Origin: Sphingomonas gellani
Lineage (GTDB): Bacteria > Pseudomonadota > Alphaproteobacteria > Sphingomonadales > Sphingomonadaceae
Direction of reading: 5' to 3'
DNA length: 64,000 nucleotides
Assembly (NCBI RefSeq): GCF_900110035.1
Contig: NZ_FOCF01000003.1
Coordinates: 62,001-126,000, forward strand
Below are positions 1 through 8,411 of the stretch, in pieces. The notes under the pieces are model-generated. The model was not told the origin of the DNA, made no database searches, and saw nothing but the letters and a program-made list of their open reading frames with translations. The translations under genes were made by a program, and so were the position numbers. Numbering within the stretch: position 1 is the stretch's first letter; each line of letters starts with the position of its first letter.

Positions 1-4
1 TCAT
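1..4 (-). CDS. Start codon of a gene running off the left edge
   Basis: Reading leftward on the minus strand there is an ATG at 4-2 preceded by AGGGG at 17-13, a well-spaced Shine-Dalgarno sequence. It lies about 80 bases downstream of the GH15 gene in the same direction, so a second gene of the same operon probably begins here. In related genomes GH15 genes of this type often sit beside trehalose-6-phosphate synthase or phosphatase genes; that identity is a guess, because only the start codon is inside the window. Confidence 0.4.
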
Positions 5-83
5 CGGTATTCCCCTGTAACCGCCGCTCAACTCCCCCGCTTCATATTATGTTCATCCGCTGCGACGAGTCGTGGCCGCGCTG

Positions 84-1862
84 CTACCGGACGCTGTTCC
101 ACGGGCGCGACAGCAGCACGGCGCAGTTGATCAGGCCGACCAACGAATAGGTTTGGGGATAATTGCCCCACAATTCGCCGCTGACCGGGTCGATGTCCTC
201 CGACAGCAATCCCGCCGGGGTACAGCGGGCCACCATCTCCTCGAACAACGCCCGCGCGTCGACAAGACGGCCGGTCGCGTGCAGCGCCTCGATCAGCCAG
301 AAGGTGCACACGTTGAACGCCGTGTGCGGCAGGCCGAAATCATCCTCCGTGGCATAGCGCAACATGTGGCTGCCCCGGCGCAGCCCGTCCTCGACCGCGA
401 CCAGCGTTCCCCGAAAACGGGGATCGTCCGGCGCGAAGAAGCGCAGGTCGAGCAACTGGATGATGCTGGCATCCAGATCGTCGCCGCCGAACGTCGCGGA
501 CACACGCTGCGTGTCCGGCCGCCACGCCTCACCCTCGATCCGCTCACGCATCGCCTGCGCGCGGTCGGCCCAGAAGGCCTGCCGGTCGGCCAGCCCCAGC
601 TGCTCGGCGGCATTGGCCAGCCGGTCGCACGCGGCCCAGCACATGGCGGCAGAATAGGTGTGGACATGCGCCTTGGTGCGGAGTTCCCACAGGCCGGCAT
701 CGGGCTTGTCATACACCTCCCACGCCTTTTCGCCGATCCTTTCCAGGGCGGCGAAATCGTCGGCATCGGCCATGCGGAACAGGCGGTGATCGAAGAACGC
801 CTGCACGTTGCTGAGGACGATCTGGCCATAGGCGTCGTGCTGCACCTGCTCATACGCCTGGTTGCCGACGCGGACGGGTCCCATGCCGCGATAGCCGGGC
901 AGGCGATCCTCGGTCCGCTCGATCAGCTTCGCCTCTCCGCCGACACCGTAGAGCGGCTGGATATGGCCGCCCTTCGCATCGTCGACGATGTTGCGGAGGT
1001 ACTCCAGATACCCTTCCAGCACATCCAGCGCGCCCAGCCGGTTCAGCGCCTGCACCGTGTAATAGGCGTCGCGCACCCAGCAGTAGCGATAGTCCCAGTT
1101 GCGACCCGAATCGGCATGTTCGGGCAGCGACGTGGTCAGCGCCGCGACGATCGCGCCCGTCGCCTCGTGCTGGCACAGTTTCAGCGTGATGGCGGCGCGG
1201 ATCACCACGTCCTGCCATTCCAGCGGCGTCGCCAGCCCGCGCACCCACTCGCGCCATTCCTCCGTGGTGCGATCCAGCATCGCGCGCAGCGTCACGTCCA
1301 GGTCGCCGCTGAACCGCTCATCCGGGCCGAGGAAGAAATGCAGCGCCCCTTCCAATCGGAAGAACGCCTCCGACCGAACGCGGTCGATCGACAGGTCGGT
1401 GGTCAGCCGCAACGGCTCCCCATCGGTCAGGAAGCGCAGATAGGTCGGGCCGCTGGTCGTCTCGGTCGGGCGGCCCCATCCAGTCGCGACGCGCAACACC
1501 GTGCGGATGCGCGGCTTCCCCGCCACCGGCACGACGATGCGGGCAAAGGCGGCCGGCCGGTAGAAGCGCCGCTCACGCAGGAAACGGGGGCAGAAATCGG
1601 TGACTTCCACCGCGTTGCCCTGCGCATCCTCGTGCCGGGTCACCAGGATCGGGGTGTTGCGCAGATAATGCTGCGTGGTCTTGATGCAGCCATCGACTTC
1701 GATCGACCAGAAGCCGGTTGCGGCGTCGTCATGGTCGAGCAGGGCGCAGAATGCGGGATCGCCATCGACGCGCGGCACGCAGCCCCAGACGAACCGACCC
1801 GCCTCATCGATCAGCGCGGATACCTGGCAATTGCCGATGGGCCAGAGGTTCACCGAGCGCAT
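84..1862 (-). CDS. Glycoside hydrolase family 15 protein (glucoamylase/trehalase type)
   Basis: A 592-residue protein with the layout of bacterial GH15 enzymes: an N-terminal beta-sandwich region (about residues 1-230, beginning MRSVNLWPIGN) and a C-terminal (alpha/alpha)6 barrel containing NWDYRYCWVRDA and, near the end, GLLSEDIDP, where the family carries its catalytic base glutamate. The family hydrolyses terminal alpha-glucosidic bonds of maltodextrins or trehalose by inversion. No signal peptide is seen, so it is probably cytoplasmic. I chose the ATG at 1862 over one nine codons upstream because conserved sequence begins there. A possible downstream gene starts at position 4. The substrate cannot be fixed from sequence. 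Confidence 0.9.
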   Translation of the reverse strand: MRSVNLWPIGNCQVSALIDEAGRFVWGCVPRVDGDPAFCALLDHDDAATGFWSIEVDGCIKTTQHYLRNTPILVTRHEDAQGNAVEVTDFCPRFLRERRFYRPAAFARIVVPVAGKPRIRTVLRVATGWGRPTETTSGPTYLRFLTDGEPLRLTTDLSIDRVRSEAFFRLEGALHFFLGPDERFSGDLDVTLRAMLDRTTEEWREWVRGLATPLEWQDVVIRAAITLKLCQHEATGAIVAALTTSLPEHADSGRNWDYRYCWVRDAYYTVQALNRLGALDVLEGYLEYLRNIVDDAKGGHIQPLYGVGGEAKLIERTEDRLPGYRGMGPVRVGNQAYEQVQHDAYGQIVLSNVQAFFDHRLFRMADADDFAALERIGEKAWEVYDKPDAGLWELRTKAHVHTYSAAMCWAACDRLANAAEQLGLADRQAFWADRAQAMRERIEGEAWRPDTQRVSATFGGDDLDASIIQLLDLRFFAPDDPRFRGTLVAVEDGLRRGSHMLRYATEDDFGLPHTAFNVCTFWLIEALHATGRLVDARALFEEMVARCTPAGLLSEDIDPVSGELWGNYPQTYSLVGLINCAVLLSRPWNSVR

Positions 1863-1972
1863 ATTCCTCCACACAGACAAGAGCGGCAATCGGTCCCGAC
1901 CCGAAACGACCGATGGAACCGTTGCTCCCAGAACCGCTCGTTCGCCGGGGTGTTCCCACGCCGCCCTTCAGA

Positions 1973-1991
1973 GCGCCGGCTCAGCCGGCGC
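1973..1991 (-). terminator. GC-rich hairpin at the end of the isochorismatase gene
   Basis: A perfect 8-bp stem (1973-1980 with 1984-1991) whose 3-nt loop is exactly the stop codon of the hydrolase gene. There is no T-tract after it, so it is a weak candidate for an intrinsic terminator or RNA-stabilising hairpin. Confidence 0.35.
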
Positions 1992-2577
1992 GCGCCAGCC
2001 AGTCCTCCAGCGGCAGGTCGCTGGACGCGGCGGTGTCGGCACCCATGCTGTTGCGCATGATCTCCAGCGCCCAGTCGGTACGCTGCGTGTCCTCACCCGC
2101 CACGCAGTCGGATGGCACCCACAGTTCATATTCGCGCATGTGCGCGTCCGCAGCGGTGAACAGGACGCAGATGTCGGCGGCCACTCCGGTCAGGATCAGC
2201 CGGCTTGCGCCCAGGCGGGGCAACAGCGCGGGCAGGGTCGTCGCGTAGAAGGCGGAGGATTGCGGCTTCACGACGAAGAAATCGTCCTCGCGCGGCCGGA
2301 CCTGATCCAGCAACGACTGGCCGCGCGCGCCGGTGCCTTCGACTCGCTCCACCAATCCCGCGCGATCCAGGTGCCATTCGCCGAAATTGTCGTTGGCGTA
2401 GATCACCGGCACGCCGCACCGATCCGCCTCGTCGCGCAGTGCGCGGATACCCTTGGCGGCACGCTCCGCCGGCCGATCCAGTTGCTCGGCGCCCTCGAAC
2501 TCCAATGTGTTGACCATGTCGATGACCAGCAGCGCGGTCTTGCCCGGCGCATGGCCATCGGACGTTGGTTCGGTCAC
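1981..2577 (-). CDS. Isochorismatase-family cysteine hydrolase
   Basis: A 198-residue single-domain hydrolase of the isochorismatase/nicotinamidase fold. The likely catalytic triad is visible: Asp20 in LLVIDMVN, Lys104 in VVKPQSSAF and Cys137 in TGVAADICVLF. The family cleaves amide or enol-ether bonds in small molecules such as nicotinamide, carbamoyl compounds or isochorismate; the substrate here is unknown. The start is the GTG at 2577, which overlaps the stop of the upstream DUF6894 gene as GTGA, so the two are probably translationally coupled. The same frame stays open further upstream, but that stretch lies over the DUF6894 gene and is not homologous to the family. Confidence 0.85.
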   Translation of the reverse strand: MTEPTSDGHAPGKTALLVIDMVNTLEFEGAEQLDRPAERAAKGIRALRDEADRCGVPVIYANDNFGEWHLDRAGLVERVEGTGARGQSLLDQVRPREDDFFVVKPQSSAFYATTLPALLPRLGASRLILTGVAADICVLFTAADAHMREYELWVPSDCVAGEDTQRTDWALEIMRNSMGADTAASSDLPLEDWLARAG

Positions 2578-2858
2578 GTACCGGGCCGGTCGGGCTGATC
2601 CATCGTCATGCGGGCGTTCGCGTCGGCGACCTCGACCGCGTCGCTGAACGGCACCACGGCCAGTTGAACGCCCCGGTCGTCGGCGATCTCGATCTTGCCC
2701 TTCAGGTTGAAGCGGCCGTCCTTGATCTCGTCGCTGAGCAACGAGCGGATGGTGGTCACTGCCAGGGTGCGGGCGTCGCTCAGATCGGCGGCCTCCGCCC
2801 CTTCTTCGTCGTGGATGAAGCCGAAGCTGTTCGAAAGATGGAGGAAATACCGGGCCAT
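2574..2858 (-). CDS. Small DUF6894-family protein
   Basis: A 94-residue protein of the type common in Sphingomonas and rhizobia (MARYFLHL..., then a DEEGAEAADL segment and a C-terminal beta-rich half ending in a ..DAVEVAD.. stretch). The function of the family is unknown. An ATG five codons upstream (2873) is also possible. The gene ends in a 4-base overlap with the isochorismatase-fold hydrolase, so the two may be made together. Abundance in sphingomonads is from general knowledge of the family; no partner is established. Confidence 0.7.
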   Translation of the reverse strand: MARYFLHLSNSFGFIHDEEGAEAADLSDARTLAVTTIRSLLSDEIKDGRFNLKGKIEIADDRGVQLAVVPFSDAVEVADANARMTMDQPDRPGT

Positions 2859-2893
2859 CGGGCGACAACGCATAAGTGCCCCCAGGGTTCGGC

Positions 2894-3529
2894 TTATTTT
2901 TCGCCAAGTGTTTCCGGCCACGCATCCGCGGTCAGCACCGGCCGCGCCGCCAGCGTGTCGGCGTCGATGGCGCATCGCACGCCATCCGCGGAAAACGTCA
3001 CTTCCGAAGGGCTGAGCGCGTGCAGCCGCTCGCCCACGCCGGCCACGCCACTTTCGCTGACCACCAGATAGGCCAGGTCGGAGCCGGAACAGCGCATCAT
3101 CGCCTCCACCACCGTGCCGATCGTCGCGCCGCTGCGGTCGGTGACGCGCGTGCCGGGCAGTGCGCCGACCGGGAACAGCGTCGGCACGCGGGCCGCAGCG
3201 CTGCGGCTGGTCGCCCCCTTTGCGCCATCGTCGTAGCGCGCCTGCCGACCCAGCCATCGCCAGATGCCGATCAGGTTGACCAACGTGAGAAAGGCGTTGG
3301 ACCACAGCAGGTTGCCCTGCCCGGTGGTCAGCGCGATGACGATCCACGCGATCGATCCGATCGTGAACACCACGAAGCCCCAGCCGGTGACGCGCGCGCC
3401 CAGATTGGATGCCGTCATCATCGCCGCGATCATGGTCGCGGCTGGGGCGATCCAGCCCGCCAGGTGTTCCAACGCGCTTCTCCCGCCCTGTTCACGCGCC
3501 AAACGGGCGAGGGACGTCTTACGCTCCAT
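2894..3529 (-). CDS. Membrane protein with C-terminal PRC-barrel domain
   Basis: A 211-residue protein. Residues about 20-95 hold two or three hydrophobic segments (WIAPAATMIAAMM, GWGFVVFTIGSIAWIVIAL, LLWSNAFLTLVNLIGIW). Residues about 125-175 look like a PRC-barrel (PGTRVTDRSGATIGTVVEAM followed by LAYLVVSESG), a small beta-barrel found in RNA-processing, photosynthetic and envelope proteins, where it mediates protein contacts. The function here is unknown. Its ATG sits in a CCATGG palindrome that also gives an ATG on the opposite strand in frame with the molybdenum enzyme gene, so the two transcription units diverge from a very short region. Confidence 0.7.
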   Translation of the reverse strand: MERKTSLARLAREQGGRSALEHLAGWIAPAATMIAAMMTASNLGARVTGWGFVVFTIGSIAWIVIALTTGQGNLLWSNAFLTLVNLIGIWRWLGRQARYDDGAKGATSRSAAARVPTLFPVGALPGTRVTDRSGATIGTVVEAMMRCSGSDLAYLVVSESGVAGVGERLHALSPSEVTFSADGVRCAIDADTLAARPVLTADAWPETLGEK

Positions 3530-3575
3530 GGCGCGCCAGCTTTACCTGATCCGATCCGCCGCTACAGCACGCGCC

Positions 3576-5789
3576 ATGGCCACCAACATCTCCAGGCGCG
3601 GGCTGCTGATCGGCGGTGGAGCGGGGGCGGGACTGCTGATCGCCTGGGGCGTATGGCCGCGCGAGTACGCCGCCAATTTGACTGCCGGTCCCGGCGATCA
3701 CCTGTTCGGCGCGTGGCTGAAGATCGCGGAGGACGGCCGCGTCACCGTCGCCGTGCCGCAGGTCGAACACGGTCAGGGCGTGTACACCGCGCTGCCGCAG
3801 ATCGTCGCGGACGAATTGGGCGCCGACTGGCGCACGGTCGGGGTGGAGGCGGCCCCGATAAACCCGCTCTACGCCAATCCGCTCGGCGTGACGGAGATGT
3901 TCGACGGCGCGCTGGGCCGGGTGCCCGCCCCCGTGCTCGGTGGCTGGGCGACACGCGCGACGCTGATGCTGACCGGCGGCTCCAGCTCGGTGCGGCAGTT
4001 CGAGGAGGACGCGCGGACCGCCGGCGCGACGGCGAGGGTGTTGTTGTGCAAGGCGGCGGCCGCGCGCTGGGATGTCGACTGGACCGCTTGCCGGGTAGAG
4101 GCGGGGTTCGTGCGACAAGGCGCGCGCAGGCTGCGCTTCGCCGAACTGGCGTCGGCAGCGGCCGGTGAGACGCCGCCCGACCCGCTGCCCATCGGGCAAG
4201 CGGGCGCGGGCAAGCTGATGGGACAGAACCTGCCCCGGCTCGACGCCCCGGCGAAGGTCGATGGTTCCGCCAACTTCGCCGCGGACATCCGGCTGGCGGA
4301 CATGGTGCACGCCCGCATACGGCAGGGGCCGATCGGCGACACCCGGCTGATGTCGGTCGATCGTGCCGCCGCCGACCGGGTGCGCGGCATGGTGTCGGTG
4401 GTGGAGGCGCCCGGCTGGGTGGCTGCGGTCGGCACGACGTCCTGGTCCGCCGAGCAGGGTCTGGACGCGCTGGCGCCCCGCTTCGCGACCAGCGGGCATC
4501 TAGTCGACGACGCATCGATCGCGCGGTCGCTTGCCGATGCGCTGACGGCAGAGGGTACACGGATCGCCGGCGCCGGCGATCCCGCGCCGCTGCTCGGCGG
4601 CGGTGGCGTGATCGAGGCGCGGTACCAGGTCATGCCCGGCGTCCATGCCGCGATCGAGACGCCGGCCGCCACCGCCACCTATCGCGACGGCAGGCTGGAA
4701 CTATGGATCCAGACCCAGGCACCCGCCGCCGCCCGCGCCCTTGCCGCAAGTGCCGCGGGCCTGTCCGAGGCGGCGGTGGTGGTGCATCCGATGATGATCG
4801 GCGGGTCGTTCGGCCAGGCGCTGGATCACCGCGTCGTGGAGCAGGCGGCGGTGCTGGCGATGCGGTTGAAGCGCCCGGTTAGCCTGACCTGGTCACGCGG
4901 CGAAAGCCTGTTGCACGACCTGTACCGCCCGCCCGCGCTGGCACGGATGCGCGCGCGCCTGGCCGCGAACGGCGCCGTCGCCGCATGGCACGCCGCGATC
5001 GCCGCACCCGACATGTCCCGCGCGCTCGCCGACCGGCTGCTGCCACAGGCGTTCGCCGCCGCGGAACTGGCGGGGCGCGGGGGCGACCGTATGGCGGCGG
5101 CGGGCGCGACGCCCCCCTATCGCCTGCCAGCCTGTGTCATCGACCATCATGGCGCCGATTGCGACCTGCCGACCGGCTATCTGCGCGGCGGGGCGCATGG
5201 CTACACAGCGTTCTTCACCGAAAGCTTCATGGACGAGCTGGCCGCCGTCACCGGTACCGAGCCGGTGTCGTTCCGCATCGCCATGCTGGGCGGCGACCCG
5301 CGTCTGGCCCGCTGCCTCTCCACCGTGGCCGCGCTTGGCGGATGGGAGGGCGGCGCGGCGGGCAGCGGGCAGGGCATCGCCTGCCACCGGTTCCGCGGCA
5401 GCGCGGTGGCGGTGCTGGCAGAGGCGCATGTGGAGGGCGGCCGGCCGGTCGTGGACCGGCTGGTGCTGGCCGCCGATTGCGGCCGCGTCGTCAATCCCGA
5501 CCTGGTCCGTCAACAGCTGGAGGGCGGCCTGATCTTCGGCCTGGCGCATGCGATGGGCGCGACGACCGGGTTTGCCGGCGGTCTGGCGCAGGTGCGCGGC
5601 TTCGACACGCTGCGCCTGCCGCGCCTGCGCGACACACCCGACCTGACGGTGGAGCTGATCCGCAGCGACGAGCCGCCGGGCGGCGTGTCGGAACTGGCCG
5701 TGCCGCCGGTCGCGCCCGCGATCGCCAATGCGCTGCACGCGGCGACAGGCAACCGTTTCCGCAGCCTGCCGTTTGGGCAGGGCACATGA
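3576..5789 (+). CDS. Tat-exported molybdopterin-binding subunit of a xanthine-dehydrogenase-family oxidoreductase
   Basis: A 737-residue protein resembling the beta (molybdopterin) subunit of isoquinoline 1-oxidoreductase and membrane aldehyde dehydrogenases. The N-terminus is a twin-arginine signal (ISRRGLLIGGGAGAG, Arg7-Arg8). The family motif PQVEHGQG is at 61-68, and the near-C-terminal GVSELAVPP carries Glu706, at the position where the family has its catalytic glutamate. These enzymes hydroxylate N-heterocycles or oxidise aldehydes in the periplasm, passing electrons through a separate [2Fe-2S] subunit. No gene for that subunit is next to it here. In-frame ATGs occur upstream, but 3576 gives the proper Tat signal. 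It is coupled to hemH by an ATGA overlap. Confidence 0.88.
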   Translation: MATNISRRGLLIGGGAGAGLLIAWGVWPREYAANLTAGPGDHLFGAWLKIAEDGRVTVAVPQVEHGQGVYTALPQIVADELGADWRTVGVEAAPINPLYANPLGVTEMFDGALGRVPAPVLGGWATRATLMLTGGSSSVRQFEEDARTAGATARVLLCKAAAARWDVDWTACRVEAGFVRQGARRLRFAELASAAAGETPPDPLPIGQAGAGKLMGQNLPRLDAPAKVDGSANFAADIRLADMVHARIRQGPIGDTRLMSVDRAAADRVRGMVSVVEAPGWVAAVGTTSWSAEQGLDALAPRFATSGHLVDDASIARSLADALTAEGTRIAGAGDPAPLLGGGGVIEARYQVMPGVHAAIETPAATATYRDGRLELWIQTQAPAAARALAASAAGLSEAAVVVHPMMIGGSFGQALDHRVVEQAAVLAMRLKRPVSLTWSRGESLLHDLYRPPALARMRARLAANGAVAAWHAAIAAPDMSRALADRLLPQAFAAAELAGRGGDRMAAAGATPPYRLPACVIDHHGADCDLPTGYLRGGAHGYTAFFTESFMDELAAVTGTEPVSFRIAMLGGDPRLARCLSTVAALGGWEGGAAGSGQGIACHRFRGSAVAVLAEAHVEGGRPVVDRLVLAADCGRVVNPDLVRQQLEGGLIFGLAHAMGATTGFAGGLAQVRGFDTLRLPRLRDTPDLTVELIRSDEPPGGVSELAVPPVAPAIANALHAATGNRFRSLPFGQGT

Positions 5790-6793
5790 CACCGCCCCCC
5801 AATCATCCCGCCATTCCGCCGCGCAAGGTCGGCGTGCTGCTCATCAACCTGGGAACGCCCGACGCCGCCGAACCGCGCGCCGTCCGCCGTTACTTGGCCG
5901 AGTTCCTGTCGGACCGCCGGGTCGTGGAGATCCCGCAGCTGATCTGGCAGCCGATCCTGCGCGGCGCGATCCTGACCACGCGCCCGAAAAAGTCCGCCCA
6001 CGCCTATGCTCAGGTGTGGACGGAGCATGGGTCGCCGCTGGCCGCGATCACGCGGGCACAGGCGGAGGGCATTCGCCACGCCTTCGGCCCGGGTGTGCTG
6101 GTCGATCATGCGATGCGCTACGGGAATCCGTCGATCGGCGACCGGCTGCGCGCGATGAAGGATGCCGGATGCGAACGCATCCTGCTCGCGCCCCTCTACC
6201 CGCAATATTGCGCAGCGACCACCGCCACCGCCAACGACAAGGCGTTCCTGACGCTGGCCGCCATGCGCTGGCAGCCGGCGATCCGCACCCTGCCGCCCTA
6301 TCACGACGATCCCGCCTATATCGATGCGCTGAAGCAGTCGGTGGAACAGGGACTGGCCGCGCTCGACTTCGAGCCCGATGCCGTGCTCGCCAGTTTTCAC
6401 GGCATGCCACAGCGGACGCTGGAACTGGGTGATCCGTACCATTGCCACTGCCGCAAGACCGCGCGCCTGTTGTCGGAGGCGCTGGGGCGGGAGCTTCTGG
6501 TCACCTTCCAGTCGCGGTTCGGGCGCGCCAAGTGGCTGGAGCCTGCGACCGACACCGTGCTGGAGGGGTTGCCCGCACGCGGCATCAAGTCCGTCGCACT
6601 GGTCGCACCGGGGTTCAGTGCGGATTGCGTGGAGACGCTGGAGGAGCTCGCGATCCGCGGTCGCGAGACGTTCGAGCACTCGGATGGCGAACGCTTCGCC
6701 GTGCTGCCCTGCCTCAACGCCAGCGAGCCGGGCTTGCAAATGCTGCGCAGCATCGTGCAGCGAGAACTTGCCGGCTGGATCGACGCGCCTTAG
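5786..6793 (+). CDS. hemH: Ferrochelatase
   Basis: A 335-residue protein that inserts Fe2+ into protoporphyrin IX, the last step of protoheme synthesis. It shows the ferrochelatase start KVGVLLINLGTPDAAEP, then RYLAEFLSDRRV, the metal-binding region SFHGMPQR with His205, and PGFSADCVETLEEL near the C-terminus. A cysteine-rich stretch DPYHCHCRKT (from residue 216) recalls the cluster-binding cysteines of some alphaproteobacterial ferrochelatases; whether it holds an Fe-S cluster is inference. The ATG overlaps the stop of the preceding molybdenum enzyme gene. No other heme synthesis gene is nearby. Confidence 0.96.
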   Translation: MTPPPNHPAIPPRKVGVLLINLGTPDAAEPRAVRRYLAEFLSDRRVVEIPQLIWQPILRGAILTTRPKKSAHAYAQVWTEHGSPLAAITRAQAEGIRHAFGPGVLVDHAMRYGNPSIGDRLRAMKDAGCERILLAPLYPQYCAATTATANDKAFLTLAAMRWQPAIRTLPPYHDDPAYIDALKQSVEQGLAALDFEPDAVLASFHGMPQRTLELGDPYHCHCRKTARLLSEALGRELLVTFQSRFGRAKWLEPATDTVLEGLPARGIKSVALVAPGFSADCVETLEELAIRGRETFEHSDGERFAVLPCLNASEPGLQMLRSIVQRELAGWIDAP

Positions 6794-6822
6794 CCTGCGG
6801 CCAAATTCTGCGGGAGAGGACC

Positions 6823-7545
6823 ATGACACGGGTTGCGATCGTCACCGGCGGTACGCGCGGTATCGGAGAGGCGATCAGCCTCGCGCTGCGCGACAAGGGT
6901 TTCGTGGTGGCGGCGAATTATGCGGGCAATGACGAGCGCGCCCGCGCCTTCACGGACCGCACGGGTATCGCTGCGTTCAAATGGGACGTGGCGGATCACG
7001 AGGCCTGCCTGACCGGATGCGCGCACGTCGCGGAGACGCTCGGCGAGGTCGATGCGCTGGTCAACAACGCCGGTATCACCCGCGACGGCACCATCCTGAA
7101 ACTGTCCTATCAACAGTGGAAGGAGGTCATCGACACCAATTTGGGCGGGTGTTTCAACATGGCCAAGGCCGTGTTCCCCGGTATGCGCAGCCGCGGCTGG
7201 GGCCGGGTCGTCAATATCGGGTCGATCAACGGCCAGGCCGGACAATATGGCCAGGTCAATTATGCCGCCGCCAAGTCCGGCATCCATGGCTTCACCAAGG
7301 CTCTGGCGCAGGAAGGCGCGCGGTTCGGCGTAACGGTGAACGCCATCGCCCCGGGATACATCGACACGGACATGGTGGCCGCGGTCCCGTCCGACGTGCT
7401 GGAAAAGATCGTGGCGCGCATCCCGGTAGGCCGTCTCGGCCAGGCGGAGGAGATCGCGCGCGGGGTGGCGTTCCTGTGCTCCGACGAGGCGGGTTTCGTC
7501 ACCGGCTCCACGTTGAGCATCAACGGCGGGCAGCACATGTACTGA
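6823..7545 (+). CDS. phaB: Acetoacetyl-CoA reductase (SDR family)
   Basis: A 240-residue short-chain dehydrogenase with the cofactor motif TGGTRGIG at 9-16, the structural NNAG motif, the active-site serine in NIGSINGQAGQYGQ and the catalytic YxxxK in YAAAKSG. The IGSINGQ..GQYGQ.NY stretch is characteristic of PhaB, which reduces acetoacetyl-CoA to (R)-3-hydroxybutyryl-CoA with NADPH for polyhydroxybutyrate synthesis. A strong GGAGAGGA ribosome site lies just before the ATG. No phaA or phaC is in the window. A 3-oxoacyl-ACP reductase (FabG) assignment is less likely but not excluded. Confidence 0.88.
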   Translation: MTRVAIVTGGTRGIGEAISLALRDKGFVVAANYAGNDERARAFTDRTGIAAFKWDVADHEACLTGCAHVAETLGEVDALVNNAGITRDGTILKLSYQQWKEVIDTNLGGCFNMAKAVFPGMRSRGWGRVVNIGSINGQAGQYGQVNYAAAKSGIHGFTKALAQEGARFGVTVNAIAPGYIDTDMVAAVPSDVLEKIVARIPVGRLGQAEEIARGVAFLCSDEAGFVTGSTLSINGGQHMY

Positions 7546-7561
7546 TCGTGCGGGTGTCGGT

Positions 7562-7579
7562 GTTCCGGGGTGCCGGAAC
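7562..7579 (+). terminator. Hairpin downstream of phaB
   Basis: GTTCCGG (7562-7568) pairs with CCGGAAC (7573-7579) around a 4-nt loop, 17 bases after the phaB stop. There is no clear T-run, so this is a possible terminator only. Confidence 0.4.
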
Positions 7580-7833
7580 GTCGATGCGGCATGGGCACGC
7601 GACGGGCGGGGAGTGACCCCGCGATTGGGCTGTCGTCCTGTTGATGGTTTAGAGGCGGTGGCCCGCAATTCGGCCCTGCGGCTGACTATAAGGATGTCAG
7701 GGTCAGGCGAGCGCCGCAGAAGGCTGCAGCACCGCCGACTTCAAAATGCCTTCACCGACGATCCTGCGAGTCGCAGGCAAAGTGGACGACCGTCCGGCCG
7801 CCTGACTCGGCTGCCCTGCCGCGTACACGGGGC

Positions 7834-7861
7834 GGCCGGCAGGGGTTCACCCCTGCCGGCC
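7834..7861 (-). terminator. Strong hairpin terminator after the MucR-type gene
   Basis: A perfect 12-bp GC-rich stem (7834-7845 with 7850-7861) with a 4-nt loop, beginning 9 bases past the stop codon of the minus-strand regulator gene. The T-tract is poor, but stem strength and position suit a terminator. Confidence 0.65.
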
Positions 7862-7869
7862 TGAACGAC

Positions 7870-8370
7870 TCAAGCCTCGGTCGCAGGTGCCTTGCGGCGG
7901 CGCGCGGCCGGCGCAGAACCCTCTGCCGCCTCGCCACCGCTGCGCTGGCCCGGCTTGCGGCCCAGACCGATCTTCTTCGCCATGGCGCGGCGGCTCTCCG
8001 AATAGTTCTCGGCGACCATCGGGTAATCCGGCTTCAGGCCATAGCGGTCGCGGTATTCGGCCGGGGTCAGGCCGTTGGTCGCCAGGTGGCGGCGCAGCGT
8101 CTTGTACGGCTTGCCGTCGATCATCGAGATGATGTGGTCCTTGGATGCCAGCGACTTGCGGGCTGTGACGGCCGGGACGTACTCGGTGGGTTGCTCCGCC
8201 GGCTGCTCCGTCGATCCGCCGCTGCCAAGCAGTGCCGACACGGTGTCGTGCATCTTGCCGAGAAACGCCGGAACCTCCTCGGAAGAGGTCCGAGTGTTGG
8301 GGTTGCCCAGCCAAGCAATGGTCAGCTCGGTGGCCAGTTCGACCGCATTCAGGTCAGGGTTCTCAGTCAT
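7870..8370 (-). CDS. Ros/MucR-family transcriptional regulator lacking zinc cysteines
   Basis: A 166-residue protein of the Ros/MucR family, DNA-binding proteins that recognise AT-rich sites and regulate exopolysaccharide, motility and cell-cycle genes in alphaproteobacteria. The core ISMIDGKPYKTLRRHLATNG, then LTPAEYRDRYGLKPDYPMVA and SRRAMAKKIGLG, is a clear match. The Cys-x2-Cys half of the classical zinc finger is absent: from the chosen start the protein has no cysteine at all, while His95 in RRHL remains. The basic Ala/Lys/Arg-rich tail (about 135-166) may add DNA contacts. I chose the ATG at 8370; the frame opens further upstream at 8418. The upstream repeats may be its operator. Confidence 0.9.
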   Translation of the reverse strand: MTENPDLNAVELATELTIAWLGNPNTRTSSEEVPAFLGKMHDTVSALLGSGGSTEQPAEQPTEYVPAVTARKSLASKDHIISMIDGKPYKTLRRHLATNGLTPAEYRDRYGLKPDYPMVAENYSESRRAMAKKIGLGRKPGQRSGGEAAEGSAPAARRRKAPATEA

Positions 8371-8411
8371 CATCATGCACTCCATCGCGTCGGCGCCCGC
8401 CGTAACGCCAC

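Larger units (their letters stand above)
7546..7869. other. Intergenic region between phaB and the MucR-type gene
   Basis: A 324-base gap between convergent genes. It holds a 7-bp hairpin right after phaB (7562-7579) and the strong mucR terminator (7834-7861). No tRNA, repeat or convincing short gene was seen in the remainder. Confidence 0.5.

Noticed and set aside
72..2060. A long plus-strand frame over the GH15 gene
   Set aside because: Antisense to the GH15 enzyme, which carries all the conserved motifs.
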